DNA from: Branchiostoma floridae
Lineage: Eukaryota; Chordata; Leptocardii; Amphioxiformes; Branchiostomatidae
Length of the DNA: 64,000 nt
NCBI RefSeq assembly: GCF_000003815.2
Contig: NC_049981.1
Coordinates: 18,682,122 to 18,746,121, forward strand
Reading direction: 5' to 3'
Part shown: positions 33,857 to 45,014 of the stretch, one piece after another
Layout of the letters: every line of letters starts with the position of its first letter
Numbering within the stretch: the first letter of the stretch is position 1
Position numbers and translations under genes: made by a program
The notes under the pieces: model-generated
Database searches by the model: none
Told to the model about the DNA's origin: nothing
What the model saw: only the letters and a program-made list of their open reading frames with translations

Positions 33857-35430
33857 GAGGGTCTGCATGGGGGGTCCTGGCAACGCTTTACGCTAAATTC
33901 AGGACGGTGGACAACGTTTTACGTTAAATTCCGAAGGCCGGCAACGTTTTACGCTAAATTCAGAAAGGCCGGCATGGTTTACGCTAAATCCTGGAAGTCT
34001 AGTAACACTCGACAGGGGCGGGGGCATGCTCCTCTGGGAAGATTTTGAAATTTTTACTCTCTGAAACACTATTTCCTGCATTTTGAGGGGATATTTTCGC
34101 TGGTAGACAAAGCTAAATTAAATGGCATATCTAATTAAAGGTTCAGAGTAAGCCACTCAACAGATTTTGACCATGTCGAGCGCCGAAGGGGCGAGGCGTC
34201 GCAAGAGAAGTCCGGGAAATTGACCCCCCCGGAACGCGATTTCCTACGTTTTTCTGGCTATTATATAAAGCTAAGTTAAATGAAATTTCTATCAGCAAAA
34301 AAGGGTGTTTGAGGTTGACACGTCACATCTCCCAACATCATTTTCAGCACTTCGAGCGCCGAAGGCGCGAGGCGGCGCAAGGGAGGACCATGAAAATTTT
34401 GAAATCTTGACCCTGTAAAATGATATTTCCTGCATTTTGATGGGCAGATTTTGCATGGGGGNNNNNNNNNNNNNNNNNNNNNNNNNNNNNNNNNNNNNNN
34501 NNNNNNNNNNNNNNNNNNNNNNNNNNNNNNNNNNNNNNNNNNNNNNNNNNNNNNNNNNNNNNNNNNNNNNNNNNNNNTCTGGAAGTCTAGTACACTCGGA
34601 CAGGGGCGGGGGCATGCTCTTCTGGGAAGATTTTGAAATTTTTACTCTCTGAAACACTATTTCCTGCATTTTGAGGGGATATTTTCGCTGGTAGACAAAG
34701 CTAAATTAAATGGCATATCTAATTAAAGGTTCAGAGTAAGCCACTCAACAGATTTTGACCATGTCGAGCGCCGAAGGGGCGAGGCGTCGCAAGAGAAGTC
34801 CGGGAAATTGACCCCCCCGGAACGCGATTTCCTACGTTTTTCTGGCTATTATATAAAGCTAAGTTAAATGAAATTTCTATCAGCAAAAAAGGGTGTTTGA
34901 GGTTGACACGTCACATCTCCCAACATCATTTTCAGCACTTCGAGCGCCGAAGGCGCGAGGCGGCGCAAGGGAGGACCATGAAAATTTTGAAATCTTGACC
35001 CTGTAAAATGATATTTCCTGCATTTTGATGGGCAGATTTTGTTGGCAGACTAAGCTAACTTCAATAACATTTATTAGCAAAAAGGTTTTCGAGGGCGAGG
35101 CCACCAAAACAATTTTTACCATGTCAATAATCTTGATCCTTTGAAACGCAATTTCCTTTGTTTTGAGGGGCTAAAATGTACTGGTAGACTATGCTTCGAC
35201 TTACGAAATTTTGGAAGCCAGACTACGATTTACGGGTATTTTTTAGGCTAGATTACGTTTTACGTAAAATTTTTGGACTAGATTACGCTTTACGTGAAAT
35301 GCACTGGTTATGCTTTACGGTAAATTTTCCATCCTCACTACGAATTACGTGAAATACAATAGCTTCCCTACAAATTACGGAAAATTAAAAGGCCTGCCTA
35401 CGCCTTACGGAAAAGAGCATGCAGACCCTC
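33857..35430. mobile_element. Inverted-repeat DNA element with 6-bp target duplication and internal tandem duplication
   Basis: The left end GAGGGTCTGCATG is matched by CATGCAGACCCTC at the right end. TTTTAG flanks both sides (33851-33856 and 35431-35436), which looks like a 6-bp target-site duplication. Short repeats of the type TTTACGCTAAATT fill the left subterminal region and inverted TTACGTGAAAT / TTACGGAAAATT repeats the right, as expected of transposase-binding arrays. The GC-rich motif CGAGCGCCGAAGG-GCGAGGC occurs four times inside. The first 588 bp are duplicated in tandem. There is no transposase frame, so it is non-autonomous. Confidence 0.75.
34462..34577. other. Assembly gap (116 N)
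   Basis: The gap lies within the second copy of the 588-bp tandem unit; by periodicity it corresponds to 33874-33989. Confidence 1.
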
Positions 35431-38400
35431 TTTTAGTGAGTATCTGGTCCTGCAGATACAAGAGAGCTAGTAACATACTAACTTTTTCCCTGTGTCTTAC
35501 TTATTTGAGGCACAGGAACAAAGATATAACATTAGTAGCATTATGTCCTTGCTTCTTTATTGTATTAGGCATGTAGAGAGGCAAATTGTATAACAGTGTT
35601 GATACGTTCTTGAAGCATTCCTGTAGAAATAAGGTTTTAACAGATGCTGGTGTATAGGGTGGCGAGAAGCCTTACAGTTTTTGTCTACATATTATTACTC
35701 CCATTTCCCTATCATTGTTGACCAAGAGGTAAGAGGTGGTATCATGGCCACTGGGGACCAATCAGAGCCTCTGATGTACTTTAAACTCCACAGAAATTTA
35801 CAATACTCGGATAATCACATGATCTCAAGGGAAAAATCATGGACAGCAATTTTCCACTTGCTTGCCTTGATTAACAGTGAGTGATAATGCATTTGTGCAT
35901 TTCTAAATATACAATGCAATCAGCAACGCTGCAGTAAATCAACATTGTTTCTTCCTGGAAATGAAGGCAAGCAGTATTGTAGCAACACTATAGATGATTG
36001 GGTTGTGTATCTAAACAATTTTTAGGTACAGGTTTAGGTACCGTTGTGTTGGTACATGTACAGTCAATTATCTGTAAGTTATACATGGCCAATTGTTTTT
36101 AGTGATAAGATTGTCATCTTTCAGCACTTTTTCTATATAAAAAAAAAGAATTCACAAGATTTCTTATCCTAAGGACAAGATTGTCAAAATGTCTCTCTGA
36201 AATGGGATTTAACTATCTTTTTAATACCTTGACTTTTATAGCCTACAGAAATGGTGCTCACTTGTGTTTAAGTTTGTCAAGGTAGACACACTGATGTTCA
36301 TGTCCAGGAATGTACCAATTAACAATTTTACAGGTATACACAGCCCTAACTGGGTTGGTCATCTCGGTTCCGGCTGCACCTGTCTTTTGGAAGGGATGCA
36401 AAATGGAGGTCTGAAGAAAGTACAACTTGACTGCCTCTCCGGTGGTCGTAAACCCCATCATTAGATCTGGGCTATAATAAAGCTGCTACAATCTGTCAAT
36501 ATAAAATGGACCAGAGGTACCTCTAGTGAAATATTGTAGAAATTTCCAACAAGATTCTAGGCCAGATAACAATGATTCATCTCCTGTGTAATGATTTCCT
36601 TTAAAAATCAAGCTTGTCCAGTTTTGTACACCCCCAGGACTGAATCTTATCTTCCAACTGAATCCCTGGCTGGGTGACACCAGACGTAGCTAATGATCAG
36701 GGGACTACCCTACATTCAAGTAAGCATATGCCATATCCATGTACATTATTGTACAACTGGCTGAAAGAACCCAAGCAACTGGATAGATTTGTAAATGGTC
36801 AGATAGCATCCACTACCTTTTATCAGTGAGAGGGCTCTGTAGTCCAACAGATATTTGACCAGAAACCATAGATTTATATCTGTGCATAGTTTCATCAGGT
36901 TGATGATTAACTGGATAGCAAAGTTCTTTATTCACAGCCACAAATCGCCATATTTTTCAAGAGCCAAAGTTTTAATGTCAGTTTCTGCGGGGCAAAATGT
37001 TAGACCAATTGAAACAAAGGATGGTATTAGACAGTCCATTGGAAACAGTGACTTCACTGACTTGCTGCAATGGTAAAAGATTACATCAGTAGCTCAAAGT
37101 AGGTCTTGATACAGACTATCTACTTTCATATTAGAGGCCTAAAGGCTGACACTGCACGTTAGTTTGGTTGGTCAGAGGTGGTCATTACTATTAGATGACC
37201 TATTTCATTCAAAATATAATGTCTCATAAATGCCCAACAGTTCAATCACTCATAAAAGGCTAGATTGAACATCTTTTTTGCAATATCATCAATTGCAACT
37301 TCCCGTTTCAGGAAAATTTAAATGTCTGCAACAATGTGGTGAAGACATGCATTATGTTATAAGGGGCTGATGAGGGAAAATTATACTTATGTACTTGACG
37401 TAACGTAGCCCCACCTGTTTGAGGTCCTTTTCTTATTGATCAGTGCAATAAGATCAAATCAAGTATGCACCTCCACTTGGCAACAACTTGCAGCACTTTG
37501 AGTTTTGAAAAGTTTTAAAAGTGTGTACTTAATTTGAGAAAATACAGTAGTTGAAAATGACCAAATTCACAGATTAATTCTTTTAGCCTGGTATTCAGCT
37601 GTATTATAGCTCCCAAGTCTCTTCTGTCCTCTCCACAAAAATGGAAACTACTCCTCAGGCCGAATACATTTAACTCCTGTGGCACATATCATTCCATCAA
37701 CATCTACTTGGCCAATTTCAACTATTTTTCCACCAACCTAAGGAGTCTGGTAGTGACTGGTTCTGAGCACTTCTCAGCAGGAGTTGTGATGGCAGGTCAA
37801 TGGACCAGGTAATCTACACTGTGTAGCCTGTGGTGCAGTGATTATCAGGCTGGGTGGGTGGGACAACTTGCCCCAGTCCTGCCAGGCAGAGGGAGGGGCA
37901 GGGAGAGACTCATCCTGACTATGGAAGATTGCACCTGTCAATCACTGTCATCTGGACAGACTGTCACTCTAAAACATGGATCTTCAAGCAGTTGTGGAAA
38001 GGCAAAATTACCACCTTTCTCAAGCTTTGCAAGCTTCTCAAGCTTTTGCTCAAGGATGCATCTTGGCCCAAGGATACTATCTTGGCTGATGTAATGATTT
38101 TGCAACAAGAAAATCTACTTGGAAATACCAAAAAGCTTCTCTAGCCATCTCTTCCATCTTAGGTAGGCAGCTCAATGAGAGAGATGTACTATATTATGTA
38201 AAAATCACTCTTAAAAGACCAACAAAGACTGGAAGAGAACTGTTTGTGCAACACAGATTCAGGAAATAATCAAATTCCCATGATGCTCCTGTACATCTGA
38301 CACCCTGGGAACATGGACACCTGCCACTAAGGTCAGCAAAGGTGTGGCCGTCCTGACAGGGGAGGAAATTAAAGGATTGGACCTTGTCTCACGCTTGTCA

Positions 38401-39204
38401 TCCACATTAGTGACCAGTCTGGCTGTCCACAGTCTGGGAATAGAGCTGCACCCTCCCTCTTGACCACAGGTGACACAAGGTTGTCTCCTACCACAACACT
38501 CTTCTCCATAATTTTAGAAGGGGACATTTTAGTTTGTACCCAATCAGAAGTTCCATGTTACATAATTATGCCTTGATGCTTCAAAAACGAAGGAAATCAC
38601 CATCTTCTTGTGTTGGTTCTTAGCACTTCCATGTACATATTTTGAGCCCTGCTTATAGAATCTTCGACCTTTAGTACATATTTTACATGTACTTGCCTCA
38701 GTATCCGTGTATGATCAAAAGTGACAGTAATTAGCTGCCTTTATGTACCATAGCATCCATATAACTTCTCAATGAAGGTGCTTTGCTTGTCCAAAACACA
38801 CAAACTTGGAAAAAGGCCAACTTGGCATTCCAAGCATAGAAGTTCTGGTGTGCTCATAGATCAATTTGTTCTCCTCTGTCCCTTTTGTCATCCTTCTAGC
38901 AAGATTTATTCTGTCTGGGCCAAAGTTTTGGAGTAGGCCACATATTTTTTCCTTTCTGTAGACATTCTTCACTTAACTTGCAAATGTTTGGCGAAAGGGA
39001 GCCAAACCTCTGATCCAGAGTGTGGTGGTTTTGTCCACACAAATGTCACATCCTCATGACTCCATCATGGTTGTTGTATTTTTTTATCATAGAAAACTCT
39101 GTTGGTTGGAAAAACTGAACTAGCAATAGGGTCTCATTTGAAGGACAAGTGACGGGGGGGGGGATAGGAAAGTTTTAATATGTTAGACATACATGTAAAA
39201 TAGG

Positions 39205-39415
39205 TTCTGCATGTGGGGTCCTGACAATGCTTCATGCTGAATTCGGAAGAACACCTTGCATAGAATGCTAAAATTAAGGAAGGCTATTACACAAAATTTG
39301 GCTACAACGTCGAATTTCATGAATGAGACAGCTTTTCTAATGAATTACACAATGTAGTTAATTACATGAAATTAGAATAGGCTGTGTATTCCTTTTGAAA
39401 AAGACCATGCGCACA
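39205..39415. repeat. Degenerate relative of the 33857-35430 element
   Basis: TTCTGCATGTGGGGTCCTG, then CAATGCTTCATGCTGAATTC, closely follows the left end of the 33857 element. The remainder shows decayed TTACAC-AAATT and TTACATGAAATT units. It ends near AAGACCATGCG, an eroded right end. Confidence 0.5.
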
Positions 39416-40251
39416 CTTATAAAATCTAAATATTAATTTTTCTATCCCTTTATAAGAATCCCCTGTTGTCTGTCATAGTACACTTGAAGTTCCTTGAATT
39501 GGTTGAGAAAGTTCTGGCCAATTAAAGATGTTATCAACCATGGCATGGAACGAGTGTAACACAGTAGCAGGACAGGATTTTGCTACCATCAATTCACTCC
39601 TAATCTCTCAGAATATCAATAAAGACAATCTTTTAAATCATTTTTGTAAATAGATACTAGACAAACAGTTAAATAGTTTTTGCAACTTTTAGCAATGCAG
39701 TCCTATTTGTCTCAGACCTGCAGTATCCACAGTTCTATTTGTCTCAAAATAAGATCTCAATATGAATACTAGTATACCCAGGCAATACAGAGTTAAACAG
39801 AGTCAACATCACACCACAAACTCCTGTGTTTTTCTACAGCTTAAGTTTTGCCAACACAGGTAGCAGAACCATTCTTTGGGTCTCATGTCTGAAAGAAACC
39901 CCAGAGCCAGTTGAACTGGAAGTTCCACTACCTGTATTCCCACAGTACACCCTGACAGGACTCCCTGCTGGGGCTCCCTCTCCAGGATAGGGTTACAGCA
40001 GTGATAATTAAAAGATAAGCTTTGAGAGGGAAGGGGAGATACAAGGGATTGAGGGGACCTCCTAGTCACTTCTGTGTCAACACCCTAACCTCTTCTCAAA
40101 CTCCTGGGGGTCTTCCATTGTTTGTCTTTGGGTGAGGGGGATTTCATCAGAGACAACACACAGCACCTATGGCTATGTTTTCTCAACGGTTGTGTTTTTT
40201 ACCTCCATGAAAAATGGAGGCTTTGTTTTGTGTTTGTGTCTGTTTTTCTGC

Positions 40252-40375
40252 ATATTTGTAGTCAGCATAACTGAAGAATCTTTGAATGGATTGTGATATA
40301 GTGTTGGGAACATGAATGTCAGGGTTGATTTGGGCCTCCTGGCAGCTTTTCTTTGTACTGCAGCAGACCTTGCAT
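40252..40375 (+). repeat. Dispersed repeat (GCATAACTCAAGAA family), copy
   Basis: CAGCATAACTGAAGAATC, GAATGGATTGTGATATAG, GATTTGGGCCTCCTGGCAGC and TTTGTACTGCAGCAGAC occur in the family order. A small hairpin (CCTCCAT/ATGGAGG) lies just upstream at about 40202-40222. Confidence 0.6.
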
Positions 40376-41564
40376 TTTCTGTAACTCATTGACATGGTAT
40401 GGTATGATCTTGATTGTTCTGGTGGCAGGTGTAAGTTGTGAGAAGTGGTGAAGTTTTGGGCCTGCTAAAAGCTTGTCAATACTGTAAAGGAAATGATAGG
40501 AACTAAAATGACTGACTCATTACAAAACACTTTTTTTAAAAGTAAGGATAGTCAAGGGGTCCAAGGATGAGAGTACACAAAGACACCCTCCCCCCTCCCC
40601 TGTGTACTTGGCATTCTGTCAAATATTCAATTCTTCATGGGGAAGCTTTAACTTTGAACATGTTTGCCTTCAGGCATGTTTAACCCAAACGATCATCTCA
40701 TGAGAAAAAGTTGATGAACATTGACTCTGAAGGTGCAAATTGGAAGCTGGAAGTGATCAGACCTGTGGGAACCGAACCCCAGACCCTCAGTCTGCACCCC
40801 TGACAGGTGGGACAGGCCACAAAGTACATTACACAGTTGCCAAATGAAGTCTCCCTGGGAAAGGAGGGTCTGAGACCTCACTGTCTTTCATCAGGGCTAC
40901 AGGTGGACAGCAGGCTGGAACCACTGGGTTCCCTGTGGGAGTAGGACCCATGACTGACAGGTGTGATGAAGGGAGTAACAAGTCAGGACCTCCCTCAGCA
41001 GGCTGCTATCTTGCAGGAAGAAAACCCCCAGTCCAGTTTGTCAAGATACAGGAAATCAATGAGAACTAGCCTCCTTTGCAGGGAGTGCTGATTCAGGATT
41101 TTCAACAATGGCCAATTTTGCATACATGTATATATCATAGTAACTCCCTTCTGGCATGTCTGGTAGCAGTTATGACGCTGAAGTCTTGGACGTTGTCATC
41201 TTTGGGTGGAAGCTTCCCATAGGCACCTTCCCAGGTTTTACTTGCATGCAAGGGCAAGGACGTTAGTTGATCACTACATTTTTACTTGAGTAGTTGGTCA
41301 GGGCAAGCTGGTCTTTGGTCTGTTTCAGTGTTTGTCCTGAAATTGGTTGTCAGGTCAAGAGTCAGAGACATCCTGAGACACTAAGGTGGATTGAGGTCAA
41401 ACCATCAATTTGAGGAGCTTATCAGAAACTTGATCCAAGCTCCCTTTAGTGAAGAGTTGGTCACCAAGTTCCCCTCAACTGTCCTTTGGGCCTCTTGTGT
41501 ACTTGTAATGAAGAATTTCTACCTTTGCCAAGCATTTTTCTCTTTAGTGTGAATGTGTGTTTGG

Positions 41565-41705
41565 TTGTGAACAGCATAACTTGAGAGTCATGGCTAGATC
41601 TTAATCAATGATATTTGGTATGTTGGTACATGTTGGTGTTGGCAAAATGAAGGAATTATGAGGCCCCCTTGCGGCCTTCCATGGTGCTGCAGCTGGACTT
41701 CTGGT
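41565..41705 (+). repeat. Dispersed repeat (GCATAACTCAAGAA family), diverged copy
   Basis: ACAGCATAACTTGAGAGTC, then ATATTTGGTATG, GAGGCCCCCTTGCGGCC and CATGGTGCTGCAGCTGGAC keep the family order with more changes. Confidence 0.5.
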
Positions 41706-42640
41706 TTTGTATTCCTTTCATTTTGTATTCCTTTAAGTTGCAAAAACTTAACTATCTATTATCCAGACACAGAATTAAAAGCAAAACTTTTTAGATAGGT
41801 TCAAATCAAAAAGGCCGTTGGAAAAAGTTTTTGTGAATAGTTTTAAAATCTTCATAGTGCATTATTTTTTTGTGACAAAAACAAGACTCTCTATGTCTAT
41901 TTTTCTTTCCTTCAGTCTCGTTATCTTGCACATAGTGCTGTAAAAGATTTTAATACATACATATACATTGCTGTATTATCTTGTCTACAATAGTTAAACC
42001 TGGAAGCAGCCACAGTAATACACAGCCATGTCCAGTCATCCAAAATGGAATGATGCTTCTTTTTATTTGGAATGGCAAGATCGTAACAATATATCCATAT
42101 AAATATAGGTTACAAAAACCAAAATATAACTTTCAGGGTACAAAGAAACAACAAATGTAACACAAGCTTTAGGAACCTCTTAACCATAGAAACCACTATA
42201 CACCACGGAAATATATGTAACACAAGAGTCGTTGACTCTCTTATCTTGCACATTACGCCGTAAAAATGCTGGACTCAACATGAAAAAATAATGCAAAAGC
42301 AAACTGCATAGATACACTACATACACTCTTTCTTTCTGTCTTCATTGGCCTGAAGTGTACATCGGCTAACATATACAGCAGTTTTTGTCAGTCACACATT
42401 ATAAAGGTAATAGTGGTACATCTCTTTTGTATATGGTATGCATACCTACTATGAACAGCTCCCATATACACTACTGACACTACCACTACATAGGAAAGGT
42501 TTTCTTTGTTAGATATGTACATCATCAAAGATAGGGTAACAACACTCTACACCTAGACTTAGATACACTTAACGTATATCTGGTCACTCATATCGCCCTA
42601 CGTATACATATATACGTTACTTGGAAGCACTGGGGTCTTG

Positions 42641-42740
42641 NNNNNNNNNNNNNNNNNNNNNNNNNNNNNNNNNNNNNNNNNNNNNNNNNNNNNNNNNNNN
42701 NNNNNNNNNNNNNNNNNNNNNNNNNNNNNNNNNNNNNNNN
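42641..42740. other. Assembly gap (100 N)
   Basis: Exactly 100 N, the usual convention for a gap of unknown size. Confidence 1.
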
Positions 42741-44320
42741 CCTGCCCTCTTAAATGTCTTTCCTCACCCTGGGGGGAGAATACAGAGCATTAAGAGCCTC
42801 TCGTAGAATGTGTTAATATGGATTCATTATTGGGTAGCAGCCGCGAAATGTTCTCCCACCATAAAGTGGCGACACCATTGCATGCTGACTATGCCCTCTG
42901 CATACATTAGCTTAATGTAATCATGGAAACCATGGCGACGCAAGCTGTGAAACATCCTCCTGCGAGGATGGTTAGCATGTTTTTAGCCACATAGAAGGAG
43001 AATTTTACCACTTTCTGGGCAAGTCTTAGAAATCCGTAACATCATTACAAGCAGTCTTAACAGTTCACCATCCTGTAGACTATTTGTAAGAATGATCCCT
43101 GTAGATTTGCACCATTCTAGCCATGATAGGCCATAAAACAGGCCCACCTCACCCCGGGACACATTCCAGCTTCCCCTCGCCTCATAGGATCACTTTTGTA
43201 TCGTTCTATTGAAAAATTGTGGTTGTGGAAATCCAATCATTTCGCCCGGGTGTTCTCTGGTCCAATTATGTCCTGATTCCGTGTTATTATAGAATTTCTG
43301 GTGCCGCGACCCCCAAGGAGCGATCCTGGGCTCCACTCTTCATCACAGGGATAATTTGTGTGTTCTTCTACTAATTAACTGCCACATCTCGTTCGTTTTA
43401 CCATCCCACATTCCTCACAGATGATATATAAGTACAGAATGTTGGAAAACAGCAGGGCCGGATTGTCGCTAAATCAGATCAGCACAAAATCATCATTATA
43501 GGTGTTTTCGCAAAGTCCAACTATGATTAATCCACTTGATCTACTAATCCGCAATGCATTTGAAAGCTTAACTGGATGATTGGTATAATATGGTAACATT
43601 TTACAATGTATTTTTGGTTTTAGCAATGGCAAATGCCTCAAAGAAGGACCGAACCCGTCAGTCAATGATTCAGTAATGTGTCATCAGACTTCACGTAAAA
43701 GACTATTATGAGATCAAAAGTTGATATATACATATTAAGTATTGATGCAAGCCAAGATATTTTTCCACAAGTCATCCATATTTGCACATTGTAGCTGAAA
43801 AGATACACATGATTGCTCTAAGCACAAACAGTGCCCTGGTCTAGCTTATACTTACATACAATCTCAACTATGTAAAACAGCATTGCGAAGAACCAACACG
43901 AGTATGATAAAACCTTGCACAATATAGTCCAGAAATATAACTCTACATTTGGCTGATACCACAAGGAACTTTGGGAGAAATGTACAAGACGGAAACATCT
44001 GCTTTTGGTTGCACAACTGAGGTCTGTTGCCATGACAACACTGTACAAAATGTGTTGATTAGAGAAGCATGGGTAATCTTGGCAACCATCTCCAAGTGGT
44101 AAAGGTGAAGCTATGTTAAATCCTCTCCTTTTGCTTAGCCAAAATATACATGTAGTTGTTATTGAAATGCCATTAAGTACACACATCATTACGCAGACTG
44201 GAGATGGTGCCTACATGGGTATGCACTGGGCAGAAAAGTGCACAACTTACTTGTCGTCTCTGGTATGAATGCATGGCTGCAATTTTTTATGTATGCACAT
44301 ATTACCATATTCAATTGGGT

Positions 44321-44420
44321 NNNNNNNNNNNNNNNNNNNNNNNNNNNNNNNNNNNNNNNNNNNNNNNNNNNNNNNNNNNNNNNNNNNNNNNNNNNNNNNN
44401 NNNNNNNNNNNNNNNNNNNN
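44321..44420. other. Assembly gap (100 N)
   Basis: Exactly 100 N, probably unknown size; it lies in the possible 3' UTR of Pax2/5/8. Confidence 1.
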
Positions 44421-44870
44421 AATTTAGAATGATCACCAATCAATGAACAGACCACCTGGTGATACAGTTCGCCTTACCAAACAACCACAGGAGCATTTCT
44501 GGAATGTTTGGTACGTAAAAATGTCTGAATCAGCAATTTAAAAACAAAATCTCTTCAAGCCAACATATTCCAATCAGTTTTACAAATGGGTACAATTTCA
44601 TCCCAAAATTTGTATTGTTAATTTTAGGCAGGCCATGGCAGTGGAGAGAATAAAGTAAGTCTGTGCAATTTTCTCTAGATCAGGTAGGTGTGTTTTGGCA
44701 GGATATGCACATGTGTAAGAGGCATCAACAAATCAATTTCTAGTTTCTCCAGACCAGCTTTCAACACAGAACTAAGAATATGTTCCTATTCCCATATCTC
44801 ACATCCTGCATTACCACCTTGTCAAATAGGGGGCCTCGTGAGAAGAGAAGAAGTTGCCTTGTTGTTGTGC

Positions 44871-44995
44871 CTAGCACGCCAGGCCGAGGGCGGCGGTGTG
44901 TTCTTTGGCCTTCATGCGCAGGTCTGCCAGGGAGATGTCCTTATGTACTGTATTGCCGGGCTGCTGCTGCGGCTGTTGCTGGGCCTCGGCTTGAG
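44871..44995 (-). CDS. Pax2/5/8: Alternative terminal frame of Pax2/5/8 encoding an OAR (paired-tail) domain
   Basis: If the exon is entered at the second acceptor (CCTTACTACAG, exon from 44995) instead of the first (exon from 45014), the upstream phase-1 base A gives a frame of 41 residues. It has a Gln-rich run (QAEAQQQPQQQPG) and then KDISLADLRMKAKEHTAALG followed by LAC and stop TAG. The SLADLRMKAKEH-AALGL core matches the OAR domain at the C-terminus of paired-class homeodomain proteins such as Shox, Alx and Arx (family pattern by recall). The acceptor has a good pyrimidine tract (CTCCTATCCTTACTACAG), better than that of the first site. Transcript support cannot be judged from sequence. 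Confidence 0.6.
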
Positions 44996-45014
44996 CTGTA
45001 GTAAGGATAGGAGC
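44941..45014 (-). CDS. Pax2/5/8: Pax2/5/8 terminal exon, vertebrate-like tail frame
   Basis: The acceptor CGTATAG has a poor pyrimidine tract; the exon enters in phase 1 and ends at TAA (44943-44941). It encodes SSYPYYSSSRGPATAAAAAR then QYST. Vertebrate PAX2/5 tails read S-PYYYSAA-RG/S--AAAA-Y-, so this frame is very likely used. The same DNA also carries the OAR frame described separately. Confidence 0.85.

Larger units (their letters stand above)
21403..42050. other. Intergenic region between convergent MELK and Pax2/5/8
   Basis: No convincing gene is seen on either strand over about 20.6 kb. Identified parts are a SINE-like unit (21538-21652), inverted-repeat elements (21757-22239 and 33857-35430, with a degenerate relative at 39205-39415), and two dispersed repeat families. 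The rest is AT-rich unique-looking DNA. Repeat-poor islands near 31180-31500, 32190-32420 and 32880-33340 stand out as possible conserved elements. Confidence 0.7.
42057..44940 (-). other. Possible long 3' UTR / 3' flank of Pax2/5/8
   Basis: No coding frame is seen. The first AATAAA on the minus strand after the stop that I can find is at 42062-42067, so the 3' UTR could reach about 2.9 kb; an unseen variant signal or the gap at 44321-44420 could make it shorter. Gaps at 42641-42740 and 44321-44420 interrupt it. Confidence 0.3.

Noticed and set aside
40741-40960. tRNA-like GGTTCGGTTCCC motif (minus strand)
   Set aside because: The B-box-like match stands alone without a correctly spaced A box or a foldable cloverleaf.
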